A stretch of 64,000 nucleotides of DNA from Solitalea lacus (GTDB lineage: Bacteria; Bacteroidota; Bacteroidia; Sphingobacteriales; Sphingobacteriaceae): assembly GCF_022014595.1 (NCBI RefSeq), contig NZ_CP091740.1:3212200-3276199 (forward strand), given 5' to 3'. Of the stretch, positions 46,124-53,892 are shown piece after piece. The notes below the pieces were generated by a model, which was given only the letters and a program-made list of their open reading frames with translations, had not been told where the DNA came from and searched no databases. A program made the position numbers and the translations under genes. The stretch's first letter is position 1, and each line of letters starts with the position of its first letter.

Positions 46124-46519
46124 ATGAAAAAGTTATTATTGTTAGGATTTATAATGTTTGCCGGTTTTAACCTTGCTAAAGCTCAGTCGGCAGAGTTTAA
46201 ATTTGAAAAAGAAGTTCATGATTTTGGTAAGATTAAAGAAGGAACCGTTGCTACTTATGACTTCAAATTCACTAACGTTGGCGATGCTCCGTTAATTATT
46301 ACTAACGTTACTGCACCTTGTGGATGTACAGTTCCTAAATGGACTAAAGAGCCAGTGAAAAAAGGTGAAACCGGTATTGTAACCGTTTCTTATAACAGTC
46401 AAGGTCGTCCTATGGCTTTCAATAAAAACGTTACCATTACTTCCAACTCTAAAACACCTTCAAAAGTACTTTATATTAAGGGAGATGTTGAACCTGCAAC
46501 GAAACCAGCAGGAAAGTAA
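46124..46519 (+). CDS. DUF1573 domain secreted protein
   Basis: A 131-aa secreted protein. A signal peptide ends NLAKAQ. The Ig-like DUF1573 domain follows: FEKEVHDFGKIKEGTVATYD, FTNVGDAPLIITNVTAPCGC, TVPKWTKEPVKKGETG, VTVSYNSQGRPMAFNKNV. The CGC is a family hallmark. Abundant in Bacteroidota envelopes; function unknown. Ends at a strong terminator. Confidence 0.92.
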   Translation: MKKLLLLGFIMFAGFNLAKAQSAEFKFEKEVHDFGKIKEGTVATYDFKFTNVGDAPLIITNVTAPCGCTVPKWTKEPVKKGETGIVTVSYNSQGRPMAFNKNVTITSNSKTPSKVLYIKGDVEPATKPAGK

Positions 46520-46550
46520 ACTTATCCTTTAGGTTTCTTGTTCGAAACAA

Positions 46551-46591
46551 AAAAAGTCCGCTATATAGTCTATAAATATAGTGGACTTTTT
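46551..46591 (+). terminator. Terminator after the DUF1573 gene
   Basis: A 16-bp stem, AAAAAGTCCGCTATAT with ATATAGTGGACTTTTT (one G.T), and a 9-nt loop. It covers the in-frame ATG at 46581 of the next gene and so helps fix that gene's start downstream. Confidence 0.9.
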
Positions 46592-46600
46592 TATTTTTGC
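46592..46600 (+). promoter_or_regulatory. Promoter -7 box abutting the aminotransferase start
   Basis: TATTTTTGC matches TAnnTTTGC; only ACCC separates it from the ATG at 46605. It starts in the T tract of the preceding terminator. Confidence 0.5.
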
Positions 46601-46604
46601 ACCC

Positions 46605-47837
46605 ATGCCAAAGATTTCAACTAAAGGGCTACAAATGCCTGCTTCACCCATTCGAAAGTTAACTCCCTTTGCAGAGAAAGCTAAAAGCGAGGGTAAAACG
46701 GTTTATCATTTGAATATCGGACAACCCGATATTGAAACTCCAGTTGGGATGCTTGATGCCGTCAAGAATATTGATTTTAAGGTTTGGGCTTACACTCAAT
46801 CAGAAGGAACACCTCAATACAGAAACAAGCTTGCCGAATATTACCAAAAAAATGGGTACAACATTACTCCAAGTGACATTTTAGTAACTGATGGTGGATC
46901 TGAAGCATTGACAATTGCCATTAGTGCTTGTATTGACCATGGAGAAGAAGTAATTATCCCCGAACCATTTTATGCAAATTATAATGCATTTACATGCTTA
47001 TCAGATGCTATAATTAAGCCAATCCAGTCGTCCATAGAAACCGGGTTTGCACTCCCTCCAATTAGCGAGTTTGAACGTTTGATCACACCCAAAACCAAGG
47101 CCATATTAATTTGCAGTCCGAATAACCCAACTGGCTACCTTTACTCAAAAGAAGAGTTGGAAGAACTAAAAAAACTAGTTTTAAAGTATGATCTATTTTT
47201 GATTTGTGATGAAGCCTACAGGGAGTTTTGTTATGATGGACGCGAATTCATCTCACCTGGACACTTGGATGGATTGGAAAACCATTTCATCATGATCGAT
47301 ACAGTATCGAAGCGCTACAGCGCTTGTGGTGCCCGCTTGGGAGCATTAGTCACCCATAACAAAGAAGTTTATGCTGCTGCTTTAAAGTATGCTCAGGCGC
47401 GTCTCGCCCCTCCTGCTGTAGCTCAAATCGCAGCAACAGCCGCAATAGCTACTCCATCAAGTTATTTTGATACTGTAATAAAGGAGTATTCAGAACGCCG
47501 CAACCTATTGGTAAATACCCTAAACAAAATGGAGGGTGTTTATTGTCCTAATCCAGGCGGTGCATTTTATGCAATTGTCCGTTTACCAATTGATGATAGT
47601 GATCGTTTTTGTGAGTGGATGCTGGATAAATTCACCTACGAAAACCAAACGGTAATGCTAGCACCGGCTACTGGTTTCTATTCAACACCGGGAGCTGGCC
47701 GAAATGAGGTGCGCATGGCTTATGTAATCAATCAGGACGATTTGAAAAAAGCTTTAATATGTTTGGAGAAGGCCCTTGTTGAGTACCCGGGTAGAATTTT
47801 ATCATCAACCGGACTAACTGCCAAATCAGCACTATAA
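46605..47837 (+). CDS. PLP-dependent class I/II aminotransferase
   Basis: Fold-type I aminotransferase of the AspC-like group. It has LNIGQPDIETP at the N-terminus, TDGGSEALTIAI, CSPNNPTGYLYSKEEL, ICDEAYREF, and the lysine region VSKRYSACGARLGALV, where the PLP Schiff-base Lys is K in SKRYS. The 410-aa length (from ATG 46605) is normal; the earlier in-frame ATG at 46581 is inside a terminator. The substrate is uncertain, with aspartate or aromatic amino acids possible; no aminotransferase is present in the aromatic cluster. Confidence 0.9.
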   Translation: MPKISTKGLQMPASPIRKLTPFAEKAKSEGKTVYHLNIGQPDIETPVGMLDAVKNIDFKVWAYTQSEGTPQYRNKLAEYYQKNGYNITPSDILVTDGGSEALTIAISACIDHGEEVIIPEPFYANYNAFTCLSDAIIKPIQSSIETGFALPPISEFERLITPKTKAILICSPNNPTGYLYSKEELEELKKLVLKYDLFLICDEAYREFCYDGREFISPGHLDGLENHFIMIDTVSKRYSACGARLGALVTHNKEVYAAALKYAQARLAPPAVAQIAATAAIATPSSYFDTVIKEYSERRNLLVNTLNKMEGVYCPNPGGAFYAIVRLPIDDSDRFCEWMLDKFTYENQTVMLAPATGFYSTPGAGRNEVRMAYVINQDDLKKALICLEKALVEYPGRILSSTGLTAKSAL

Positions 47838-47915
47838 CCAATTATATTCCGAGATGGTTTATCAATCTATCAACTATGGTTAATAACAATACTACAAATA
47901 AGCAACAGCAATCTG

Positions 47916-47947
47916 TTTGCATAGCATAAGCAATTACACTATATTTG
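47916..47947 (+). promoter_or_regulatory. ssrA promoter
   Basis: TTTG (47916-47919), 20 bp spacer, TATATTTG (47940-47947). This gives a start ~10 nt before the mature tmRNA 5' end. Confidence 0.75.
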
Positions 47948-47964
47948 TAATCTTTCATACAAAT

Positions 47965-48362
47965 GGGGTCGACCGGAATTGACAGGGTGGAAGATTTGTG
48001 TGTAAGCATGCCAGGCGTTGTGGAGAGTGCCTGTAAAAGAAAATCCTCAACCTATAAATGGCGAAAATAACTACGCTCTTGCTGCGTAATCTTCACAGGA
48101 TGTGAAACTACTTTTATCTAGCATAGTGCTAGAGGCAAGATGTTCCCCAAAAGCGCAATCCTTCCGCGTTTGAAATGGGAGCACTAAAAAGAAGGAATAA
48201 GGTTAGTAACGCTTCGCAGCTAACCCGACAATTTAAGAAGCTAAGCTGTAATTAGCCTGTAGGGGGGCAGGTTACGGTCGAAAATTAAACACCAACTAAG
48301 CATGTAGAAAGCGCAACAGATCCCATGTTTGGACGAGGGTTCGAATCCCTCCGACTCCACCA
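47965..48362 (+). ncRNA. ssrA: Transfer-messenger RNA (tmRNA)
   Basis: One-piece tmRNA of 398 nt. The 5' end GGGGTC pairs with the 3' GACTCC, followed by A and an encoded CCA. The start GGGGTCGACCGGAATTGACA and the T-arm end GGGTTCGAATCCCTCCGACT are the usual tRNA-like parts. The tag frame at 48060-48089 reads GENNYALAA and stop, a Bacteroidota-type degradation tag. With SmpB it rescues stalled ribosomes. Confidence 0.97.
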
Positions 48363-48372
48363 CTTAAGTAAC

Positions 48373-48408
48373 AAAAACGCCGTTTATGTATAATAAACGG
48401 CGTTTTTT
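48373..48408 (+). terminator. ssrA terminator
   Basis: A 15-bp perfect stem, AAAAACGCCGTTTAT with ATAAACGGCGTTTTT, 5-nt loop, and trailing Ts, 10 nt after the CCA end. Confidence 0.92.
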
Positions 48409-49107
48409 GTTTAATTTTAATTTATGGGTGGCAAAAAAGGTGGCAATTTTATAACTTTAAAATGCAAATTAGGTTTAAGTGACTTGAGCTTTTATCACAG
48501 TCAGCACTCTTTCTGACAACCAGCAGTATTAGATTCTTCAACCCAAAATGCGCAATGCGTATTTCATATATCAATTTCTATTTTTCTACGTTTCAGGGCG
48601 TTAAGAATACTTTTTAATGTGCTATAGAAATGTGTTTGAAAATACTGAGATTGCGTATATCTTAGTATTCATGCGTAATTCGTGGCCGTTTTGCAGGTTC
48701 TGTGGTCACTTAAAAAGGTCTTCAGCGTTACTTCCTTAGGAGCATCTTCAGAAAAAAACAAGCCGAAACATGTGAGTTGAGCAATGGTTCTGTCAAGAAT
48801 TGACGGAGAGATTTTTACTGCAAGTAAGGAAGGATCGTAGAGAAGGATAACTTTAATTACTTTTTGAAAATCAGATACTTTTAATTGATAAACTCATAAA
48901 TGATAGGTAAATTAAACAACACTATTTCATGTTTTTGAAAAGCTCTCTACTCGTACTCCTTATTTATGTGTTATAGCCAGTATTAAAACCTAAACACACA
49001 GCCCTTCATCCCTTTCATGTGAGCGTTTCTTAATAATTCTCTTAGTGGGAAAATTTAATTGTTTAACAATAAGCCAAAGTGTTTTACTCGTTAATCAATG
49101 CTTAGCT
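48409..49107. other. Gene-poor region between ssrA and the sulfatase
   Basis: About 700 bp without a recognisable gene. It holds the GGTGGCAA pair. On the minus strand, a frame of ~74 codons is open from 48893 to a TGA at 48669 without a start codon (it includes VILLYDPSLLAVKISPSILD); it may be a decayed gene or chance. The rest is AT-rich with no hairpin terminator seen after 48408. Confidence 0.4.
48427..48446 (+). repeat. Two direct GGTGGCAA repeats next to ssrA
   Basis: GGTGGCAA at 48427-48434 and again at 48439-48446, exactly 12 bp apart. They look like recombinase arm sites of an integrated element; no integrase gene remains. Confidence 0.4.
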
Positions 49108-51465
49108 ATGAAAAAGACATTTCTTTTAGGCGCATTTATGGCAACTGCTTTAAGTGTTTTGCAGGTTTGTCAGTCAAATGCCCAGGACCCTTCTTCAAAA
49201 AGTTTGGACAGAACGGTTCTCCCCATTAAAGAACCAACACGCAAGACTTATAAAGAACTTGATGTAAGATATGCCACACCTCCGACACATTTTGATATAA
49301 AACCCCCACGAGGTGCACCCAATGTTGTGATTGTATTAATAGACGATATGGGGTTTGGAGTGTCCGAAGTCTTTGGTGGCCCTGTAAGCACACCTAACAT
49401 GGATAAACTTGCTGATAACGGTATTAAATATAACCGTTTTCATACCAGTGCACTTTGCTCACCTACCAGAGTGGCATTGCTTACAGGATACAACCATCAT
49501 AGTAATAATATGGGCTGTATTACCGAAGCTGCTACCACCTTTCCGGGAAATACCGGAGTAAGGCCTCAAACAATAACACCTATGGCCGAGGTATTGCGCC
49601 AAAACGGATATAATACGGCCGCCTTTGGCAAGTATCACGAAACACCTACATGGGAAATCTCCAACTCGGGTCCCCAGGACCGTTGGCCTACACGTTCGGG
49701 ATTCGAAAAATTTTATGGCTTCATTGGTGGCGAAACCAATGAATGGGCTCCATTAATTTATGACGGGGTTACAATAGTAGAAACACCGACCGATCCGAAT
49801 TATCACTTTACTACGGATATGACCAACCAGACCATTTCATGGGTTCGTTATCAGCAGGCATTATCTCCCGATAAACCTTTCTTTATTTATTTCGCACCGG
49901 GTGCAACGCATGCGCCTCATCATGTTCCAAAAGAATGGGCCGATAAATACAAAGGGAAATTTGATCAGGGTTGGGATAAGATTCGTGAACAGACATTAGA
50001 GCGGCAGAAAAAACTGGGCATTGTTCCTTCAAATACAAAACTTGCACCAAAACCGGCCGATATAAAAGATTGGGATAAACTCTCGACAGACGAGAAAAAA
50101 CTATTTACACGCCAAATGGAAGTGTATGCAGGTTTTGCTGAACAAACCGATTACGAAGTTGGAAGATTCATTTCAACTATTAAAGAATTAGGGGTAATGG
50201 ATAATACATTAATCATATTCATTGCCGGAGATAATGGCGCAAGTGCCGAAGGACAAATGAACGGCATGTACAGTGAGATGACTTATTTTAATGGTGTGGT
50301 CGAAACTGTTCCTGATATGCTAAAGCATTATGACGAATGGGGTGGCCCCAGCACCTATCCGCACTTTGCAGCAGGATGGGCAGTGGCAATGGATGCTCCT
50401 TTCTCTTACACCAAGCAGGTTGCTTCTGATTTTGGAGGCACTAGAAATGGCATGATCATTCAATGGCCGGCGGGTATCAAAGCAAAAGGCGAAATGCGTT
50501 CGCAGTTTGGCCACGTAATTGATATCGCTCCAACTATTTATGAGGTTACAAAAATACCTGCACCAACCATGGTTAATGGTATTAAACAAGATCCGATTGA
50601 GGGTACAAGCCTTGCATATACATTTAATAATGCCGGTGCAGCCGAGCAACATAGAGTACAATATTTCGAAATGTTTGGCAACAGGGGGGTGTATCAGGAT
50701 GGCTGGTTTGCCCGCACTATACATAGGCCGGCATGGAGACAGAAACCCCTCAATACACTACAGGAAGATAAATGGGAGTTATACAATACTATTGAAGATT
50801 TCAGTTTGTCTGATGATCTGGCAGCGAAAAACCCAGACAAACTGAAATCCATGGAAGCATTGTTTATGAAGGAAGCTGAAAAATATCATGTTTTGCCGTT
50901 GGACGATCGCCTCCTGGAAAGAACCAATGCGGCAGTGATGGGCCGGCCAACTGTTATGGGTGACAGAACCTCTGTAACATATGGAGAGGGCATGAAAGGA
51001 ATGGGGGTTGATATTTTTATAGACCTGAGAAATACTTCTTACACCATAACTGCTGATGTGGATGTAAAAGCCAATGGAAACGGTGTTATTGTTTGCCAGG
51101 GTGGTCGTTTTGGAGGCTTGTCATTCTATATGAAAAATGGAAAACCTGCCTTTACTTACAATTATCTTGGCTTGCAGTCTATGCAAGTGATGGCCACTGA
51201 TGCACTGCCTGCAGGTAAGTATAAATTGATGTATGATTTCAGATACGATGGAGTTGGGGTAGGAAAAGGTGGAACTGCAACAATTTACGTTGATGGTAAA
51301 AAGGTCGCTGAAAATAAGTTTGAAAAAACACAGCCGGGAATATTCTCTGTTGATGATTTGGCAGATATTGGTATTGATGAAGGAACACCTGTGGCCGATT
51401 ATGGTGAATCATCTAAGTTCAATGGGAAGATTGACAAGGTAACCGTAAATATTGCCAAGAAGTAA
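49108..51465 (+). CDS. Exported arylsulfatase
   Basis: A 785-aa secreted sulfatase. A signal peptide ends CQSNAQ. The metal site is NVVIVLIDDMGFG (DD), the formylglycine motif is CSPTR in SALCSPTRVALLTGYN (Cys type, needing FGE), and the second metal site is IIFIAGDNGASAEG (DN). The C-terminal ~150 residues form a beta-rich domain (VIVCQGGRFGGLSFYMKNGK), as in large bacterial arylsulfatases. The start is ATG 49108; the earlier ATG adds 21 residues ahead of the signal peptide. The sulfate ester is unknown. Followed by a 12-bp terminator. Confidence 0.93.
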   Translation: MKKTFLLGAFMATALSVLQVCQSNAQDPSSKSLDRTVLPIKEPTRKTYKELDVRYATPPTHFDIKPPRGAPNVVIVLIDDMGFGVSEVFGGPVSTPNMDKLADNGIKYNRFHTSALCSPTRVALLTGYNHHSNNMGCITEAATTFPGNTGVRPQTITPMAEVLRQNGYNTAAFGKYHETPTWEISNSGPQDRWPTRSGFEKFYGFIGGETNEWAPLIYDGVTIVETPTDPNYHFTTDMTNQTISWVRYQQALSPDKPFFIYFAPGATHAPHHVPKEWADKYKGKFDQGWDKIREQTLERQKKLGIVPSNTKLAPKPADIKDWDKLSTDEKKLFTRQMEVYAGFAEQTDYEVGRFISTIKELGVMDNTLIIFIAGDNGASAEGQMNGMYSEMTYFNGVVETVPDMLKHYDEWGGPSTYPHFAAGWAVAMDAPFSYTKQVASDFGGTRNGMIIQWPAGIKAKGEMRSQFGHVIDIAPTIYEVTKIPAPTMVNGIKQDPIEGTSLAYTFNNAGAAEQHRVQYFEMFGNRGVYQDGWFARTIHRPAWRQKPLNTLQEDKWELYNTIEDFSLSDDLAAKNPDKLKSMEALFMKEAEKYHVLPLDDRLLERTNAAVMGRPTVMGDRTSVTYGEGMKGMGVDIFIDLRNTSYTITADVDVKANGNGVIVCQGGRFGGLSFYMKNGKPAFTYNYLGLQSMQVMATDALPAGKYKLMYDFRYDGVGVGKGGTATIYVDGKKVAENKFEKTQPGIFSVDDLADIGIDEGTPVADYGESSKFNGKIDKVTVNIAKK

Positions 51466-51479
51466 TGTTAAAGAACATA

Positions 51480-51520
51480 AAAGAACCAACGTTCAACAAT
51501 TTGATGACCGTTGGTTCTTT
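51480..51520 (+). terminator. Terminator after the sulfatase gene
   Basis: A 12-bp perfect stem, AAAGAACCAACG with CGTTGGTTCTTT, and a 17-nt loop. Confidence 0.8.
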
Positions 51521-51671
51521 CAAAGAAAAACTTAGAAATATTAATTAAATCAATTTTAAATATTAAGACTAAAAATGAAACCAAATTTTTTCTATAGTGC
51601 TGTTCCCCGGTTTTTTTTACCGGTTATTATCCTGGGATTTTGTCAAACAGTACTTAGTTACGAAATATTGC

Positions 51672-51814
51672 CTTGAAAAATTTGTAAAAAATCATTATTT
51701 AATCTTGAAAAATTTGTAAATTTAAATATCAAAGAGGTCTAAGCTTGAAAAATTTGCAAGGATTTGTCTTGAAAAATTTGTACTAATTCAATATTTTACC
51801 TTGAAAAATTTGTA
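51672..51814 (+). repeat. Five direct repeats upstream of the Fic gene
   Basis: The 15-mer CTTGAAAAATTTGTA occurs at 51672, 51704, 51744 (GTA to GCA), 51768 and 51800, all in one orientation. Start-to-start distances are 32, 40, 24 and 32 bp, all multiples of 8. Each copy is an imperfect dyad and contains TTTG, the -33 word of Bacteroidota promoters. The last copy ends 45 bp before the Fic ATG. A likely operator for the fused DNA-binding domain. It is not a CRISPR: spacers are 9-25 bp and repeats too short. Confidence 0.85.
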
Positions 51815-51859
51815 TTCTAAAGTGTTTATGTCGTATTTAGCATTAATTTTTTGTAAATA

Positions 51860-53347
51860 ATGGACAAGAACACACCCCTGCACCTACAGGAAATCATATT
51901 CTCCTCGAGCAATGCCGAGAAAAGTCGCGCCATATCTTCACTGATCAAGCAGGGAAAACTAAAGAAACTCGCTCCCCGCATCTATTCACCGAACCTGGAA
52001 GACGAAGAACAGTCGATCATCAAGAGGAATCTTTTCAAGATTATCGGCCATCTATATAGCGGAGCCCTATTGAGTCACCGCTCCGCTTTTGAGTATCGCC
52101 CAACTACTTCCGGTGATATCTTTCTGACCTATAACTATGAAAGAAGAATAAAACTTCCAGGGGTGACCTTGAACATGATGGCTGGACCATCCGCACTATC
52201 TGATGATCTGCCATTTGTCGATGGTCTCCATGTCTCAGGACAGGCAAGGGCAATTCTAGAAAACCTGCAAACATCCAGAAGACCAGGACCTTCATCAAAA
52301 ATCTTGACCCTACCAGAGGTGGAGGAAAAGCTCGAACAGATAGTAAAGATCCAAGGAGAAGTTGGATTGAACGAACTTCGCGACAGGGCGAGGGAATTAT
52401 CCGGCCAGTTGGGAATGAAAAAGGAATTCGAAAAGCTCGACCGACTTATCAGTGCGATCCTGACGACCAAGCCATCGAGTATACTAAAATCCCCGATCGC
52501 CCTTGCCCGGGCATTTGGGCAACCGTTCGATGCCAAACGGATCGAGCTTTTCGAAAACCTGTTTGTAACGCTAAAAAACACCCCGACCAGCCCATTCTCG
52601 GATCCCAATGTGAGCAATACCGCATTCAAAAATTTTGCTTTCTATGAGGCCTATTTTTCGAACTTCATCGAGGGGACCAAATTCAAACTGGAAGAAGCGA
52701 TGCAAATCATTGAAACAGGCCGGCCAATGGCAACAAGAGACGAGGATTCCCATGACATACTCGGCACCTATCAGATCGTGAGCAACCGCAATGAGATGAA
52801 AATCACTCCCGAAAGCCCGGAACATTTGCTGGAGATATTGCAATACAGGCACAAGATCATGCTTAGTGCCAGGCCATCAAAAAAGCCCGGCGAGTTCAAG
52901 GACAGGAACAACCGGGCTGGCAATACCGACTTCGTCGACATGGAACTGGTTAGGGGAACTTTGATCAAGGGATTTGAATTTTACCAGGGCCTTAACGAAC
53001 CGTTTGCGAAAGCGGCCTACATGATGTTTCTGGTCAGCGAGGTCCATCCATTTTTAGATGGCAACGGTAGGCTGGCAAGGGTAATGATGAATGCTGAACT
53101 CTTAAAAACTAACCAGAGCAAGATTATTATCCCCACAGTTTTCAGGGAAGATTATCTTGGGGCTCTACGAGCCGTTTCCAGAAGGAACGAGCCGGAGAAG
53201 TATATCCGGATGCTGCTTCGAGCATGGAAATTCAGTACCACGATAGCCGGGGAGGACATGAATCGTATTTACCATGTGCTGAAACAAAGCAATGCCTTTG
53301 AAGAGGGAGAGGATTATATTTTAAGGATTGACGGAGAGCAGTCCTAA
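51860..53347 (+). CDS. AbiEi-like winged-helix protein fused to a Fic domain
   Basis: A 495-aa protein. Residues ~5-150 resemble AbiEi-type antitoxin/regulator domains: a short winged helix (SRAISSLIKQGKLKKLAPRI), then GALLSHRSAFEYRPTTSGDI and YERRIKLPGVTLNMM. The C-terminal half is a Fic AMP-transferase: HPFLDGNGRLAR at 396-407 with all catalytic residues (His, Asp, GNGR, Arg). The inhibitory motif (S/T)xxxE(G/N) is S267 to G272 (SNFIEG), ahead of the Fic core, so it is self-inhibited. The GC content is visibly higher than that of its neighbours, suggesting transfer. No partner gene is adjacent. The AbiEi relationship is inferred from pattern; the Fic part is certain. Confidence 0.88.
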   Translation: MDKNTPLHLQEIIFSSSNAEKSRAISSLIKQGKLKKLAPRIYSPNLEDEEQSIIKRNLFKIIGHLYSGALLSHRSAFEYRPTTSGDIFLTYNYERRIKLPGVTLNMMAGPSALSDDLPFVDGLHVSGQARAILENLQTSRRPGPSSKILTLPEVEEKLEQIVKIQGEVGLNELRDRARELSGQLGMKKEFEKLDRLISAILTTKPSSILKSPIALARAFGQPFDAKRIELFENLFVTLKNTPTSPFSDPNVSNTAFKNFAFYEAYFSNFIEGTKFKLEEAMQIIETGRPMATRDEDSHDILGTYQIVSNRNEMKITPESPEHLLEILQYRHKIMLSARPSKKPGEFKDRNNRAGNTDFVDMELVRGTLIKGFEFYQGLNEPFAKAAYMMFLVSEVHPFLDGNGRLARVMMNAELLKTNQSKIIIPTVFREDYLGALRAVSRRNEPEKYIRMLLRAWKFSTTIAGEDMNRIYHVLKQSNAFEEGEDYILRIDGEQS

Positions 53348-53706
53348 GGAGATTTAAACGACATGATTTAAAGCAAGTTCCGCTCCAGTTCATCTACTTC
53401 AGCCTGAACTATTCTCACCGGTATTAACTATATAAGATTTTGCAATTATTTGTAGCTGCTAACATTATAAAACGTAAAGTATTTTCAAGCACTTGATGAA
53501 TAACAAAACATTATCATAAATTGTCATTAAAACTTGCTGCTAACAGCCGATTTTTTTTAGATTTGAACATAGCATTTGCAGCTATCCTTAAATAAAATTA
53601 AAGTGGTGAGTAATTCGGTGAGTTAGGATTTTTTACCACCTTAAAATATTGAACATCAGGTTATTTTGAGGAAAACACATTCCCCTCCGGCTCTACAGAA
53701 CACATT
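53348..53706. other. Non-coding region with a tRNA/tmRNA-like 3' end
   Basis: No gene seen. At 53683-53698, CCCTCCGGCTCTACAG matches the ssrA 3' end (48347-48362) at 12 of 16 bases and, like it, is directly followed by a strong terminator. No complete tRNA can be folded from the upstream bases, so this is at most a remnant or an attachment-site copy. Confidence 0.35.
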
Positions 53707-53744
53707 AAAACCGCTTTAAAATATAATTTAAAGCGGTTTTTTTT
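53707..53744 (+). terminator. Orphan hairpin terminator
   Basis: A 14-bp perfect stem, AAAACCGCTTTAAA with TTTAAAGCGGTTTT, 6-nt loop, and a long T run. It has no intact gene upstream on the plus strand nearer than the Fic gene, 360 bp away. Confidence 0.85.
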
Positions 53745-53750
53745 ATTTTA

Positions 53751-53882
53751 CACGGACAGTTTTATCAGAATGGCGCTTTCACAAACCCGGAGATGACATT
53801 GGATGAAATGAAAGCACGGGTAATTGATCAAATGGACAACACCCAAATACCGCCTGATATTTTTAGAAACAGCGGTAAATAG
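53751..53882 (+). pseudogene. Fragment of a gene 3' end
   Basis: A start-less frame of 43 codons ending in TAG, reading HGQFYQNGAFTNPEMTLDEM, then KARVIDQMDNTQIPP and a short tail. It has protein-like composition and no ATG at its upstream end, which abuts the orphan terminator. It is probably the last part of a gene whose body was deleted. Family not recognised. Confidence 0.4.
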
Positions 53883-53892
53883 ATTACCCTTT

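Noticed and set aside
48363-49107. Intact integrase gene next to ssrA
   Set aside because: No tyrosine or serine recombinase motif was found on either strand; only short repeats remain.
51672-51814. CRISPR array
   Set aside because: Repeats are 15 bp with 9-25-bp AT-rich spacers and there are no cas genes; a promoter-proximal operator fits better.
53640-53706. Complete tRNA gene
   Set aside because: Only the 3' acceptor-like bases resemble a tRNA; no cloverleaf with D and anticodon arms can be formed upstream.
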